In this document: positions 42,923 to 50,611 of the stretch, piece by piece
Numbering within the stretch: the first letter of the stretch is position 1
Layout: every line of letters begins with the position of its first letter
Source of the DNA: Treponema sp. UBA6852
Lineage (GTDB): Bacteria > Spirochaetota > Spirochaetia > Treponematales > Treponemataceae
Assembly (NCBI GenBank): GCA_002449305.1
Contig: DKDI01000033.1
Location: 1 to 50,773, forward strand
DNA length: 50,773 nucleotides
Direction: 5' to 3'
Program-made: the position numbers and the translations under genes
The notes under the pieces: generated by a model
Told to the model about the DNA's origin: nothing
Database searches by the model: none
Seen by the model: the letters and a program-made list of their open reading frames with translations, nothing else

Positions 42923-43279
42923 ATGAAAATTACAGATTTTATGAAGAGGCTTTTTCAGAAGTCTGGAAATAAAAAAGAAAATTCCGATTTGCTGGAAAGA
43001 ATTGATTTATCAATGAATCTTCTTGTGCAGAAATCGCAAAATTTAAATAGCCAGTTTGATGAAGAAAAAAAACAGATAGCGGAACTTGCCGAAGAAGCAA
43101 AAAAAATTGCCGGCTCAAATGAAATTTTTTCTGCAAAGCTTGAGCAAGACATCCTTGGAAACATTACAGCCGTAAGTTCAGCTTGCGATTCAGTTCTTTC
43201 AGGAAGCAATGAGTCCGCAGTAAAAGAAACACTTGCTTCCCTAAAAACAGTTTTGGCGCAAAGAATGGCATTAAAGTAA
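42923..43279 (+). CDS. Small hypothetical coiled-coil protein
   Basis: A 118-residue soluble protein, highly charged and helical throughout, with heptad-like spacing (LLERIDLSMNLLVQK, FDEEKKQIAELAEEAKKI). No signal peptide, membrane segment or known domain. It stands alone between two repeat copies. The start has no strong ribosome site. The function is unknown. Confidence 0.6.
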   Translation: MKITDFMKRLFQKSGNKKENSDLLERIDLSMNLLVQKSQNLNSQFDEEKKQIAELAEEAKKIAGSNEIFSAKLEQDILGNITAVSSACDSVLSGSNESAVKETLASLKTVLAQRMALK

Positions 43280-43283
43280 ATTT

Positions 43284-43402
43284 AATTGTCATTCCTGTGC
43301 TTTGGCACAGGAATCTTTCCAACAGATTATCAACCGAGTTTTTTTCAGAAACATCGCAGGGTCAAGCCCGATAATGACAGTAAAATATAAAATTTGATAT
43401 TT
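43284..43402. repeat. Dispersed repeat copy between the coiled-coil gene and the sirtuin gene
   Basis: Carries TGTCATTCCTGTGCT, AATCTTTCCAACAGATTATC, ACCGAGTT and AAACATCGCAGG, matching the interior of the copy at 24-204. Confidence 0.75.
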
Positions 43403-43404
43403 GA

Positions 43405-44133
43405 CTACAATTTTGAAAAAACGTTTCCAAGGTTTTCGTGCAGAACGAGGTTTGCAATTCCGTCGCTTGGAGTCGGGTCGCGGTTTATAAGCACAATGTT
43501 TTCTCCGCGGAAATAATGAATCATTCCTGCCGCCGGATAAACAGTGAGCGAAGTCCCTCCGATAATCAAAAGGTCTGCGCTGCCTATTGCCTTGATTGCG
43601 CCGCTTACAACTTCATCCTTTAAAGATTCTTCGTAAAGAACAACGTCCGGCTTTATGAGGGACCCGCATTTTTCGCACCGTGGAAGTCCGTCTTGGTCTG
43701 AATGAGAAGCAATATATTTTTCATCGTAGAACGCTCCGCATTTTGTGCAGTAGTTTCTAAGGACACTTCCGTGCAGCTCAAAGACATTTTTGCTTCCTGC
43801 CGCCTGATGAAGTCCGTCAATATTCTGAGTTACGACTGCCAGAAGTTTTCCTTGTTTTTCAAGTTCCGCAAGTTTAAAATGCGTAATGTTCGGCTTTATT
43901 CCGGAAACAAGAAGTTTTTCCCGGTAGAATCTGTAGAATTCCTTTGGATTTGAATGAAAAAAAGTCGCGCTCAGTATTGTTTCCGGCGGATAAGCCCACT
44001 TTTGATTGTAAAGTCCGTCAACGCTCCTAAAGTCTGGAATGCCGCTTTCTGTACTGACTCCAGCTCCTCCAAAAAACACAATCTTCTGGGATTTTTCTAC
44101 AAGCTGTTTCAACTGTTCGATTTTTTCTTCCAT
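43405..44133 (-). CDS. cobB: NAD-dependent protein deacylase, sirtuin family
   Basis: Sir2/CobB removes acyl groups from lysines using NAD. Motifs in order: GGAGVSTESGIPDFRS (about 22-37), TQNIDGLHQAAG (102-113), catalytic His121 in FELHG, a structural zinc from Cys129, Cys132, Cys153 and Cys156, and IGGTSLTVYPAAG. The 242-residue length is normal. It lies 14 bp after the ABC-F gene in the same direction, so they may be co-transcribed. Confidence 0.95.
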   Translation of the reverse strand: MEEKIEQLKQLVEKSQKIVFFGGAGVSTESGIPDFRSVDGLYNQKWAYPPETILSATFFHSNPKEFYRFYREKLLVSGIKPNITHFKLAELEKQGKLLAVVTQNIDGLHQAAGSKNVFELHGSVLRNYCTKCGAFYDEKYIASHSDQDGLPRCEKCGSLIKPDVVLYEESLKDEVVSGAIKAIGSADLLIIGGTSLTVYPAAGMIHYFRGENIVLINRDPTPSDGIANLVLHENLGNVFSKL

Positions 44134-44147
44134 AAAAGTACCTCCGT

Positions 44148-46061
44148 TTACATTTCAAGCGCGGAAAGTTCTTCCCATCTTGAATATGCTTCTTCAAGCT
44201 CTTTTTCTAGGTCTGCGTATTCTTTTCCGGCTTTTGAGGATTTTTCGTAGTCAGGGCAGGCCATAAGTTTTTCAAGTTCCGGCTTTTTATCTTCAAGCTC
44301 AAATATGCGCTGCTCAAGCTGCTCGAATTCCTTTTTTTCCTTGAACGACATTTTGTTCTTTTTCTGATGAACTGGAGTCTTTTCTGTTTTTTCTTCCTGC
44401 TTGGATTGTGATTTTTGTTGCGCGCTTTGTTCCTGTTCAAGCTCAAGATATTCAGAGCATTTCCCTACAAAACCGGAAACACTTCCATCGTTTTCCATTA
44501 TAAACATTGTGTCGCAGATTTTGTCCATAAAGTAACGGTCGTGGCTAACAACTAAAAGGCAGCCCTTGAACGAAAGCAAAAACTGCTCAAGAATATTCAT
44601 TGTAAAAATATCAAAGTCGTTTGTAGGCTCGTCCAGAATCAGAAAATTCGGATTGCTGATTAAAAGTCGCACAAGATAAAGCCGCTTGCGCTCTCCGCCG
44701 CTCAAAGTTCCCACTGGCGAATGCTGAATTTTTCCTTCAAAGCCGAACTGCTCAAGAAAAAGAGGCGCGCTTAAAACTGTGCCGTCATTCATTTTCATAA
44801 CGTCCGCCGCTTCCTTTATGTAGTCAAGAACTGTAAGTTCCGTGTTTTCAAAATGTGGATTCTGCTCATAGTAAGCAATAGAAGTGTTTTCGCCTTTTAC
44901 AACTTCGCCGGAATCTGGCTGGATTTTCTGCGTGATTATATTCAAAAGCGTAGTTTTTCCAGAGCCGTTGCCGCCGAACACGCCGATTTTTTCGCCTTTG
45001 TTAAAACTGTAGCTAAAGTCTTTAAGAACTGGAAAGGCATTTTCTGTTTTGCTTTTGCCCGAAGATGCGAATCCTTTTTGAAAATTCTTTGTGATTTTAT
45101 GAAGCTCAAGAATTTTTCCGCCGAGCCTTCTGCCTTCAACTTCAAAAGTAAAGCCCTTGTCTGCGGAAAACTTTTCACGGTTTATTAAAGCCTGGTCGCG
45201 CTGGATTCTTGCCTTTGCTTTTGTTCCGCGGGCGCAAGGTCCTCTCATAAGCCAGTCGCGCTCAAACCTCAAAACGGATTCAATGCGGCGTTCTGTGTTC
45301 GCTTCAATCTGCGCTTCTGTCTGTTTTTTTTCAAGGTAAGTTGAATAGTTGCCTGTGTAAAGCTTTATCTTGTTGCGCGCAAGTTCATAGATATTGTTGC
45401 AGACTGCGTCCAAAAAATAACGGTCGTGGGTTACCATAAGAACTGACCTTTTAGTTTCGGCAAGATAATTTTGAAGCCAAAGAATTGTGGAAATGTCCAG
45501 ATGGTTTGTGGGCTCGTCCAAAAGAAGCAGCTTTGTGTCTTCAACAAGAACTTGTGCAAGCGCGACTTTTTTTATCATTCCGCCTGAAAGCTCTCCCATC
45601 TTGCGGTTAAGGTCGTTTATTCCAAGCGTGGTAAGAATTGACTTTATCTGGGACTCGTAGTTCCAAAGATTGTCCTTTTGCATTTTTTCGTTCAATGTGT
45701 TGAACTTTTGCTGGGCTTGCTGCGAGTTTGTTTTTTGAAGCTCGTCGCAGGCTTCTTCGTATTCGCGGATTGTCTTGAGCTTGGGACTTTGGAATTTGAA
45801 TATGTGGCTTTTGATTGTGTCATCCTTGCTGTACAAAGGATTTTGTGCAAGAAAAGAAACTCCGGCTTCCTTGTTAAGAACAACAGTTCCTTCGTCCGGG
45901 GAAAGCAGGCCTGCAATTGTGTTAAGCAGAGTTGACTTTCCAGTTCCATTGCGTCCTATAAGAGCTGCCTTGTCTCCTTCGTTCAAGCCAAATGTTACTC
46001 CTGTAAACAAAGGTTTTTCACGCCCGATTTTTGCAAGGTTATTCACAGATAAAAGATTCAT
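44148..46061 (-). CDS. ABC-F family ATPase, Uup-like
   Basis: A cytoplasmic twin-ABC protein without membrane segments that acts on ribosomes. Domain 1: Walker A GRNGTGKST, signature LSGGMIKKVALAQ, Walker B LLLLDEPTNHLD. Domain 2: GGNGSGKTT, LSGGERKRLYLVR and FLILDEPTNDFD. The ABC-F linker (about 225-300) is LVGRGP-like MRGPCARGTKAKAR. A C-terminal Lys/Glu-rich coiled coil (about 560-637) is typical of Uup. The start at 46061 (MNLLSVNNLAKIGREK) fits the family; the ATG at 46097 would add 12 residues. Confidence 0.9.
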   Translation of the reverse strand: MNLLSVNNLAKIGREKPLFTGVTFGLNEGDKAALIGRNGTGKSTLLNTIAGLLSPDEGTVVLNKEAGVSFLAQNPLYSKDDTIKSHIFKFQSPKLKTIREYEEACDELQKTNSQQAQQKFNTLNEKMQKDNLWNYESQIKSILTTLGINDLNRKMGELSGGMIKKVALAQVLVEDTKLLLLDEPTNHLDISTILWLQNYLAETKRSVLMVTHDRYFLDAVCNNIYELARNKIKLYTGNYSTYLEKKQTEAQIEANTERRIESVLRFERDWLMRGPCARGTKAKARIQRDQALINREKFSADKGFTFEVEGRRLGGKILELHKITKNFQKGFASSGKSKTENAFPVLKDFSYSFNKGEKIGVFGGNGSGKTTLLNIITQKIQPDSGEVVKGENTSIAYYEQNPHFENTELTVLDYIKEAADVMKMNDGTVLSAPLFLEQFGFEGKIQHSPVGTLSGGERKRLYLVRLLISNPNFLILDEPTNDFDIFTMNILEQFLLSFKGCLLVVSHDRYFMDKICDTMFIMENDGSVSGFVGKCSEYLELEQEQSAQQKSQSKQEEKTEKTPVHQKKNKMSFKEKKEFEQLEQRIFELEDKKPELEKLMACPDYEKSSKAGKEYADLEKELEEAYSRWEELSALEM

Positions 46062-46111
46062 GCCAAAGATTCTAGCAGTTAAAAAGTGAATTTTCAATTA
46101 ACCTTTTTTTG

Positions 46112-46250
46112 GAGGGAGGAAAACCAATTAATTCGGTTGAAAGCAAGGCGATTTCATCGCTATTTTTCCTCCCTCCATACCACCCTTCTTTCCTTGCACC
46201 GCTTAGGGGGGTGCACCCTAAGAACCTGCTTTAATAGGGTAGACGCTGGA
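46112..46250. other. Strongly structured intergenic segment, possible RNA
   Basis: GGAGGGAGGAAAA (from about 46112) and TTTTCCTCCCTCC (to about 46178) are a perfect 13-bp inverted repeat enclosing a smaller hairpin GCGAT-TTC-ATCGC. Next come overlapping arms GCACC/GGTGC and CTTAGGG/CCCTAAG that cannot form together, and ACCCTA/TAGGGT. It has no ORF and is not a recognisable SRP, 6S, tm or RNase P RNA. Confidence 0.4.
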
Positions 46251-46281
46251 GAAAAGTTTTGTTATTATAAGTGCATATTTT

Positions 46282-46355
46282 GCGCGACTAGCTCAGTTGG
46301 TTAGAGTACAAGCATGACACGCTTGGGGTCTTTGGTTCGATTCCAAAGCCGCGCA
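46282..46355 (+). tRNA. tRNA-Val (GAC anticodon)
   Basis: D stem GCTC/GAGT, anticodon stem CAAGC/GCTTG around ATGACAC (anticodon GAC), T arm TTTGG-TTCGATT-CCAAA, discriminator A, no encoded CCA. The acceptor GCGCGAC/GCCGCGC has one A-C mismatch at pair 6-67. A T8 run follows the gene directly. Confidence 0.9.
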
Positions 46356-46385
46356 TTTTTTTTGTTTGCTTGCCAGAAAAAAATT

Positions 46386-46622
46386 GTGAAATATACTTTG
46401 CCTTTATTGAAAGAAAAAATTCTCCACGATATAGATTATAATTTTCTTGATACAATCAAAAACAAGTTCCCAACAAATAATCCGTATTCCTTAGTTTGTC
46501 TTGCGGAAGTTATTTTTAATCGTGAAGAAGATGACACATATGACATATTGAAAGAAGTTATTGATGAAGCCTACGACTTGTATAAAAACGCAAATATTTC
46601 AGAATATTTAAGCGGGATTTAG
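46386..46622 (+). CDS. Doubtful small ORF after tRNA-Val
   Basis: A frame that is open from within the tRNA; the first plausible start outside it is GTG at 46386, giving 78 acidic residues (LAEVIFNREEDDTYDILKEV near the end). No ribosome site precedes the GTG. The composition is protein-like rather than random, so it may be a remnant of a larger gene. No family is recognised. Confidence 0.3.
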   Translation: MKYTLPLLKEKILHDIDYNFLDTIKNKFPTNNPYSLVCLAEVIFNREEDDTYDILKEVIDEAYDLYKNANISEYLSGI

Positions 46623-46657
46623 AAATAAAGCTAGTTGAGTTTATAATCAATATTTTA

Positions 46658-46796
46658 GGTTCAATTTTGAGTTTTATGATTTAATGTTATTATCGTGCTT
46701 GCCCCTGCGATGTTTGCATAGCAATGACAGCCTTGTTGCATAGGAATAATTGTTTAGTAGCTGTTTTATTAAAACTCGACATTCTGCCTTTTAGAA
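46658..46796. repeat. Dispersed repeat copy downstream of tRNA-Val
   Basis: Reads TTGAGTTTTATGATTTAATG, TATCGTGCTTG, GCGATGTTTGCATAG, TGTTTAGTAGCTGTTTTATT and AAAACTCGACATTCTGCC: the reverse complement of the module order at 24-204. Confidence 0.75.
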
Positions 46797-46869
46797 AAAT
46801 CAGAAATTTCTCTTAAACAAGATGCAAATCGATGTTGTAAAATCATTCTTTATTTTTTCATGCAAAAAT

Positions 46870-46978
46870 TCACTCAAAACTCACTGAGGTTTCACTCAAA
46901 AGTCTGTGAGTTTTTTTTAAAAGTTACTGAGTTTTCACCTAAAAGTTACTGAGTTTTGACCCAAACCTCACTGGCTTT
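46870..46978. repeat. Array of five degenerate 22-bp repeats upstream of the HU-like gene
   Basis: Units start at 46870, 46892, 46914 (21 bp), 46935 and 46957. Consensus TCACYYAAAAGTYACTGAGTTT. Identity between units is roughly 60-85 percent by eye. It contains no ORF. Confidence 0.75.
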
Positions 46979-47059
46979 TGACCTGTTGTAAAAAAATATA
47001 AAAATTCTGCAAAAAAAAGTTGGCAACTTAGGCTATTTTTATTAACTTGTTATTGTACT

Positions 47060-47071
47060 TTCCGGCCGGAA
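47060..47071. promoter_or_regulatory. Perfect palindrome upstream of the HU-like gene
   Basis: TTCCGGCCGGAA, the only such GC-rich palindrome in an AT-rich 500-bp intergenic region, about 95 bp before the start codon. It is a possible operator. Confidence 0.35.
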
Positions 47072-47164
47072 GTATGAGGTTCCGTTGGAGCTTCTAAAAA
47101 ATTATTTGCTAGCGGAGGTGCTTATTGAGAGTGCTTCATATTTTTATTAAGGAGAATCACCGAA

Positions 47165-47536
47165 ATGATGTATTCTGTAAAAAAAAGGGAAAACCCCATT
47201 AACAGGGAAGAGTCTAAGTTTTATGCAACAGCGGAATATTCCGATGAAATCAACATCCGTCAGTTGGCTTGTGAAATTTCAAAGGGATGCACGCTTAATC
47301 CGGCAGATATTGTGGCTGTTATCGAAAGCTTCTTGGATAAAGTGCCGCATTACCTGAAAAACTCAAACAAGGTAAGGCTTGATAACTTTGGTATCCTTAA
47401 ATTGTCGTTTAGGGCAAAAGGACAGCAGGTGGAAAAAGACGTTACTTCAAATGATATAACTAATGTACGTGTGCTTTTTCAGCCTTCTACAAAGCTAAAG
47501 CAAGAACTTGCCGATATAACCTACACAAAGAAGTAA
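47165..47536 (+). CDS. HU-family DNA-binding protein (HU-HIG type)
   Basis: A 123-residue DNABII protein of the type common in Bacteroidetes. A short N-terminal extension (YSVKKRENPINREESKFYA) precedes the HU fold (EINIRQLACEISKGCTLNPADIV.. then VRLDNFGILKLSFRAKG), and the end is NVRVLFQPSTKLKQEL. It binds and bends DNA without strict sequence specificity. It could be a horizontal acquisition from gut Bacteroidetes, which is inference. AAGGAG lies 9 bases before the ATG. A terminator follows. A 22-bp repeat array lies about 190 bp upstream. Confidence 0.85.
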   Translation: MMYSVKKRENPINREESKFYATAEYSDEINIRQLACEISKGCTLNPADIVAVIESFLDKVPHYLKNSNKVRLDNFGILKLSFRAKGQQVEKDVTSNDITNVRVLFQPSTKLKQELADITYTKK

Positions 47537-47683
47537 GTACAGCTTTTGATGTAGGAACATTACAATGTACTAATATCACTTTTCGAGGCGCAATATAAGC
47601 TTTGGAATATAATTTATAAAAATAAATTGAGGCCAATGCAATGGCAACTTAATAAAAGCCATTGAATGCCAGAAAAAACGACA

Positions 47684-47723
47684 CCTCCAGTGTAACTTGA
47701 ATAGTTTGCACTGGAGGCTTTTT
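47684..47723 (+). terminator. Rho-independent terminator of the HU-like gene
   Basis: CCTCCAGTG pairs with CACTGGAGG, extended by AACT/AGTT, and CTTTTT follows. A second hairpin, CAATGGC/GCCATTG, lies just upstream at about 47650-47675. Confidence 0.85.
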
Positions 47724-47837
47724 GTTTAGCAGGCTGATTTTTCCACACTGATTAGAAAAAACAAAGAGTTTCTTGTATTTATTGCGATTTATTCATTATA
47801 ATGTAAAATAGATTATTAAAAAGTTGATTATAAAAGA

Positions 47838-47962
47838 GATTCCCATATCAAGTGTGGGAATGACAGGGAAATTCAAGTACGACAATGACAGAGAGATGAA
47901 ACAAGTGCGGGAATGACAGAGAAATGAAAGTTGTCATTGTCGGACTTGATCCGACAATCCAA
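47838..47962. repeat. Dispersed repeat fragments upstream of the FGE-fold lipoprotein
   Basis: Several short GGGAATGACAG / GACAATGACAG pieces in a row followed by TTGTCATTGTCGGACTTGATC and CGACAATCC; partly degenerate relative to the other copies. Confidence 0.6.
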
Positions 47963-47979
47963 AAAACTAGAGGTCTTTT

Positions 47980-49278
47980 ATGAAGAAATTTATTGTTCTA
48001 GCTTTATTTGCGTTTTTATTTGTGGCGGCGTCCTGCATGAACATGAGCGGCGGCTCAGAAAAAGGCGGCTCAATCCGTGTAGCTCTGCCTGGCAGCGGAC
48101 GCTACTACCTTTACAATAAGGAAAATGCCGACAAGTTCGTTGTGCGTGTAATTGGCGAAAGTGAGACTATAGAGAAAGATGCGGCGTTGGGGGGGGTAAT
48201 AGAGTTCACGGAGCTTGAAGCCGGTGAATATACCGTTGAGGCAGAAGCGAGAGATTCTGCGAACAATGATGAGCTTATCGCATCTGGAAGCAAAGATATA
48301 AAAGTTGAAGCTGATAAAACTACAGAATGCTCTTTAACCTTAATACTTTTGTCTAACATCTTTTCTATTGCTGAAGACGGAAGCATAGTTATAAACAAAA
48401 CCAAGCTTGAAAAGACAGCCCTTGCGACAGTAATTGATGTCGCCACGACAATCACAGGAAGCGGAAGCGAAGGCGTTTTTATTGACGGCCGCACAGTAAC
48501 TTTAAGCCCATACAGCATAGGTAAGTACGAAGTGACGCAGGAACTTTTTGAAGCCGTAATGGGAGAAAATCCAAGCAAGTTCCAAGGAGGCTCTTATCCT
48601 CCAGAAGATGGAGAAACTCAAAAGCTTCGTCCAGTTGAGTCGATAAGCTGGTATCATGCAATTGTGTTTTGCAACAGGCTTTCTATATTAATGGGGCTTG
48701 AGGAATGTTATACAGCATATGATGAAAATGGTCAAAAAGTTGACTGTGAAAATATTGCTTATAGTGATATAAAACCAAATTATCCCAGTGCAAAAAATAC
48801 TTGGCAAAGTGTTTCTTGTGATTTATCAAAAAACGGCTTCCGTCTGCCTACAGCTGCCGAGTGGGAATTTGCTGCGCGCGGTGGAGACCAAAGCGCTTCT
48901 ACTGACTGGAATTATACGTACGCCGGTACTAGTGATATTAATGCTTTATCTGATGTTGCATGGTATAATAACGATTTAGATGCTAGTACTAAGAAAACTC
49001 ATGAAGTTGGAAAGTTAAAGCCTAACAGACTTGGACTTTATGATATGAGCGGAAACTGTTGGGAGTTTTGTTCTGATAGATCAGAAAGCATTCCTTTAGG
49101 AGTTGTAACAGATCCTATTGCTGAAAATGCAAGCGGAGAATGTATACGTATAAGTGGCTCTTTCAGTGATAGTAGTACCTGGGCACATGTTTATAGCTCT
49201 TATACTAACAGTGTTACTGATACTTATTCTAACAACGGTATCCGTCTTGCCCGCAGCGGCTTCCCTCGTGCAAACTAA
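47980..49278 (+). CDS. Lipoprotein with formylglycine-generating-enzyme (SUMF1) fold
   Basis: The precursor is lipidated at Cys19 (FVAASC). Residues 30-120 form a beta-rich domain (IEFTELEAGEYTVEAEARD). From about 165 the FGE-sulfatase fold is clear: YSIGKYEVTQELFEAVMGEN, VESISWYHAIVFCNRLS, GFRLPTAAEWEFAARGG and LGLYDMSGNCWEFCSDR, ending NGIRLAR. Surface proteins with this fold are frequent in Treponema and usually are not sulfatase activators; a binding role is likely. A G8 tract (48189-48196) lies at codons 70-72. AGAGG precedes the start. Confidence 0.85.
   Translation: MKKFIVLALFAFLFVAASCMNMSGGSEKGGSIRVALPGSGRYYLYNKENADKFVVRVIGESETIEKDAALGGVIEFTELEAGEYTVEAEARDSANNDELIASGSKDIKVEADKTTECSLTLILLSNIFSIAEDGSIVINKTKLEKTALATVIDVATTITGSGSEGVFIDGRTVTLSPYSIGKYEVTQELFEAVMGENPSKFQGGSYPPEDGETQKLRPVESISWYHAIVFCNRLSILMGLEECYTAYDENGQKVDCENIAYSDIKPNYPSAKNTWQSVSCDLSKNGFRLPTAAEWEFAARGGDQSASTDWNYTYAGTSDINALSDVAWYNNDLDASTKKTHEVGKLKPNRLGLYDMSGNCWEFCSDRSESIPLGVVTDPIAENASGECIRISGSFSDSSTWAHVYSSYTNSVTDTYSNNGIRLARSGFPRAN
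48189..48196 (+). repeat. Homopolymeric G8 tract in the FGE-fold lipoprotein gene
   Basis: In frame it reads TTG GGG GGG GTA. Loss of one G creates TAA at once; gain of one leads to TGA about nine codons later. Confidence 0.9.
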
Positions 49279-49292
49279 GATAAAATAAAAGG

Positions 49293-49372
49293 TTAAAATT
49301 CGAGTTTTGAAAATTTACTGTCATTGCCGTGCTTGACACCGTGACGTTTGTGTAGCTAAATTTGACATTTAG
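49293..49372. repeat. Dispersed repeat fragment after the FGE-fold lipoprotein
   Basis: AAAATTCGAGTTTTGAAAAT, then TGTCATTGCCGTGCTTGACA; truncated, with the 22-bp array beginning just beyond it. Confidence 0.6.
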
Positions 49373-49379
49373 CTGAAGG

Positions 49380-49621
49380 AATACTTCCTAAGAGGCTGAG
49401 TGAGTATCCCTAAAGCCCTAAGTGAGTATTCCTAAGAGGCTGAGTGAGTATCCCTAAAGCCCTAAGTGAGTATTCCTAAGAGGCTGAGTAAGTATTCCTA
49501 AGAGGCTGAGTGAGTATCCCTAAGACCTGAAGTGAGTATTCCTAAGGGGCTTAGGAAGTATTCCTTAGCCTTTTAGGAAGTATCGCTACGGCTCTTAGGA
49601 AGTGTTCCTTCAGTTTTGAAA
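49380..49621. repeat. Array of eleven 22-bp repeats between the lipoprotein and vapC
   Basis: Eleven consecutive 22-bp units fill 242 bp exactly and the last abuts the vapC stop codon. Typical units are GAGTATTCCTAAGAGGCTGAGT and GAGTATCCCTAAAGCCCTAAGT; a 44-bp pair of these occurs twice without change (49402-49489). Toward vapC the units diverge (AAGTATTCCTTAGCCTTTTAGG). There are no spacers and no ORF, so it is not a CRISPR. Confidence 0.85.
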
Positions 49622-50053
49622 TTATTCAGCAGAAAACCAGTCTTCTGTGCGCAAAAAAGAGCGTTCTGAGGCTTCGGCAAAATCTGTTGCATTGTGCGTT
49701 ACAAGAACCATTCCGTTTGCAATTGCGGTGGCGGCAATTTGTGTGTCGCAATAAGGGAGGGTTTTTCCTTCTGTTGAACATTTTCCTGAAAGTTGACCGC
49801 AGATTCTGGCTGCAAAGTCATCGTATGGAATTATCTCAAAGTCTTTCTTGTATTCTGCAAGACATTCTTCTATATAAGTTTTGCGTTTTCCATTTGGCAT
49901 TCTTTCAAGTCCATAGACAAGTTCCTGCCAGGTAACAGCTGAAATTGCACAGAGATTTTTTCGCGCTTCGTACAAGGCAATAACGTTTTTGTTAGGACGT
50001 TCCTTTGAGAACTCGGACACGATGTTTGTGTCAAGAAGATATATTTTTTTCAT
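49622..50053 (-). CDS. vapC: PIN-domain ribonuclease toxin, VapC family
   Basis: A 143-residue PIN-domain RNase. Likely metal-binding acids are Asp8 (LLDTNIVSEF), Glu44 (TWQELVYGLERM), Asp103 (CDTQIAATA) and Asp124 (THNATDFAE). VapC toxins cleave RNA, often initiator tRNA, when the antitoxin is lost. It lies 58 bp after the antitoxin gene in the same direction. A GGAGGAAAA site precedes the ATG. The pair sits next to the 22-bp array. Confidence 0.9.
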   Translation of the reverse strand: MKKIYLLDTNIVSEFSKERPNKNVIALYEARKNLCAISAVTWQELVYGLERMPNGKRKTYIEECLAEYKKDFEIIPYDDFAARICGQLSGKCSTEGKTLPYCDTQIAATAIANGMVLVTHNATDFAEASERSFLRTEDWFSAE

Positions 50054-50111
50054 TTTTCCTCCGTAAATGTTTACTATTATATTTGTGCATGAACAAATCT
50101 TCAGTACTTAT

Positions 50112-50384
50112 TTATTCTTCAAAAATCACCCTGTTCGGATCAGGATAAACTTTTGGCCTAAGCGGGATTCCCTCATCATTTAGAACATCCGCATATTTTT
50201 CCTTTATTTTGTTAAGCCGAGTAATCAAAGAAGGCTTTTCATCTCTGTGTTCATAATCCGCATAGCTGATAATTACCGCAACCGGCTTATCGTACCTTGT
50301 AAGTTCCACAGGCTCTCCGCTTTCCGCAATCTTCACGAAATTTGAAAGATTGTTCCGCGCCTCATAAATAGAAGTTCTGCACAT
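50112..50384 (-). CDS. Antitoxin of the Phd/YefM family
   Basis: A 90-residue antitoxin with the Phd/YefM fold: YEARNNLSNFVKIAESGEPV then RYDKPVAVIISYADYE. The C-terminal half (LITRLNKIKEKYADVLND onward) is the region that would bind and block VapC. Phd-type antitoxins commonly pair with PIN toxins. The start at 50384 has GGAGGT 5-10 bases upstream. It likely represses its own promoter through the inverted repeat at 50429-50448. Confidence 0.9.
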   Translation of the reverse strand: MCRTSIYEARNNLSNFVKIAESGEPVELTRYDKPVAVIISYADYEHRDEKPSLITRLNKIKEKYADVLNDEGIPLRPKVYPDPNRVIFEE

Positions 50385-50425
50385 AGTTACCTCCACAGTT
50401 TATAAATTGAATAGCATCAAGTAAA

Positions 50426-50454
50426 ATAATAACAGTGTTTTGTGTTATAGTCAA
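50426..50454 (-). promoter_or_regulatory. Toxin-antitoxin promoter with overlapping operator
   Basis: TTGACT (50454-50449) and TATTAT (50431-50426), 17-bp spacer, minus strand. The spacer and -10 hold an inverted repeat ATAACA-N8-TGTTAT (50429-50448), well placed for antitoxin autorepression. Confidence 0.65.
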
Positions 50455-50611
50455 CATTGAAAATCCTAGCCAACATTTTTGCAGTGAGATATTCATAAAC
50501 ATATTAATTGCAATTTTATTACAAGTATAACGATGTTCTTGTTTTGACTTTGGTTGACACAGGAACACACAGCGATATTTTTAAGAAATAGAGATTTGTA
50601 CGTTGCCCAAA

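Noticed and set aside
46112..46250. SRP RNA, RNase P RNA or tmRNA
   Set aside because: The conserved SRP tetraloop region and the RNase P and tmRNA cores are absent; only a GGAGG-AAA resemblance exists.
46314..46385. N-terminal part of an ORF starting inside tRNA-Val
   Set aside because: The first 24 codons are tRNA sequence and its T-rich 3' flank.
48463..49278. Active formylglycine-generating enzyme
   Set aside because: The fold is present but the protein is a lipoprotein with no sulfatase neighbour, and the usual end-of-domain RGGSF is replaced by ISGSF; a binding role is more likely.
49380..49621. CRISPR array
   Set aside because: The units are contiguous and degenerate with no unique spacers and no cas genes nearby.
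49380..49621. Coding repeat (peptide repeat protein)
   Set aside because: 22 is not a multiple of 3 and stop codons occur in all frames (for example TAA within CCCTAAAG).
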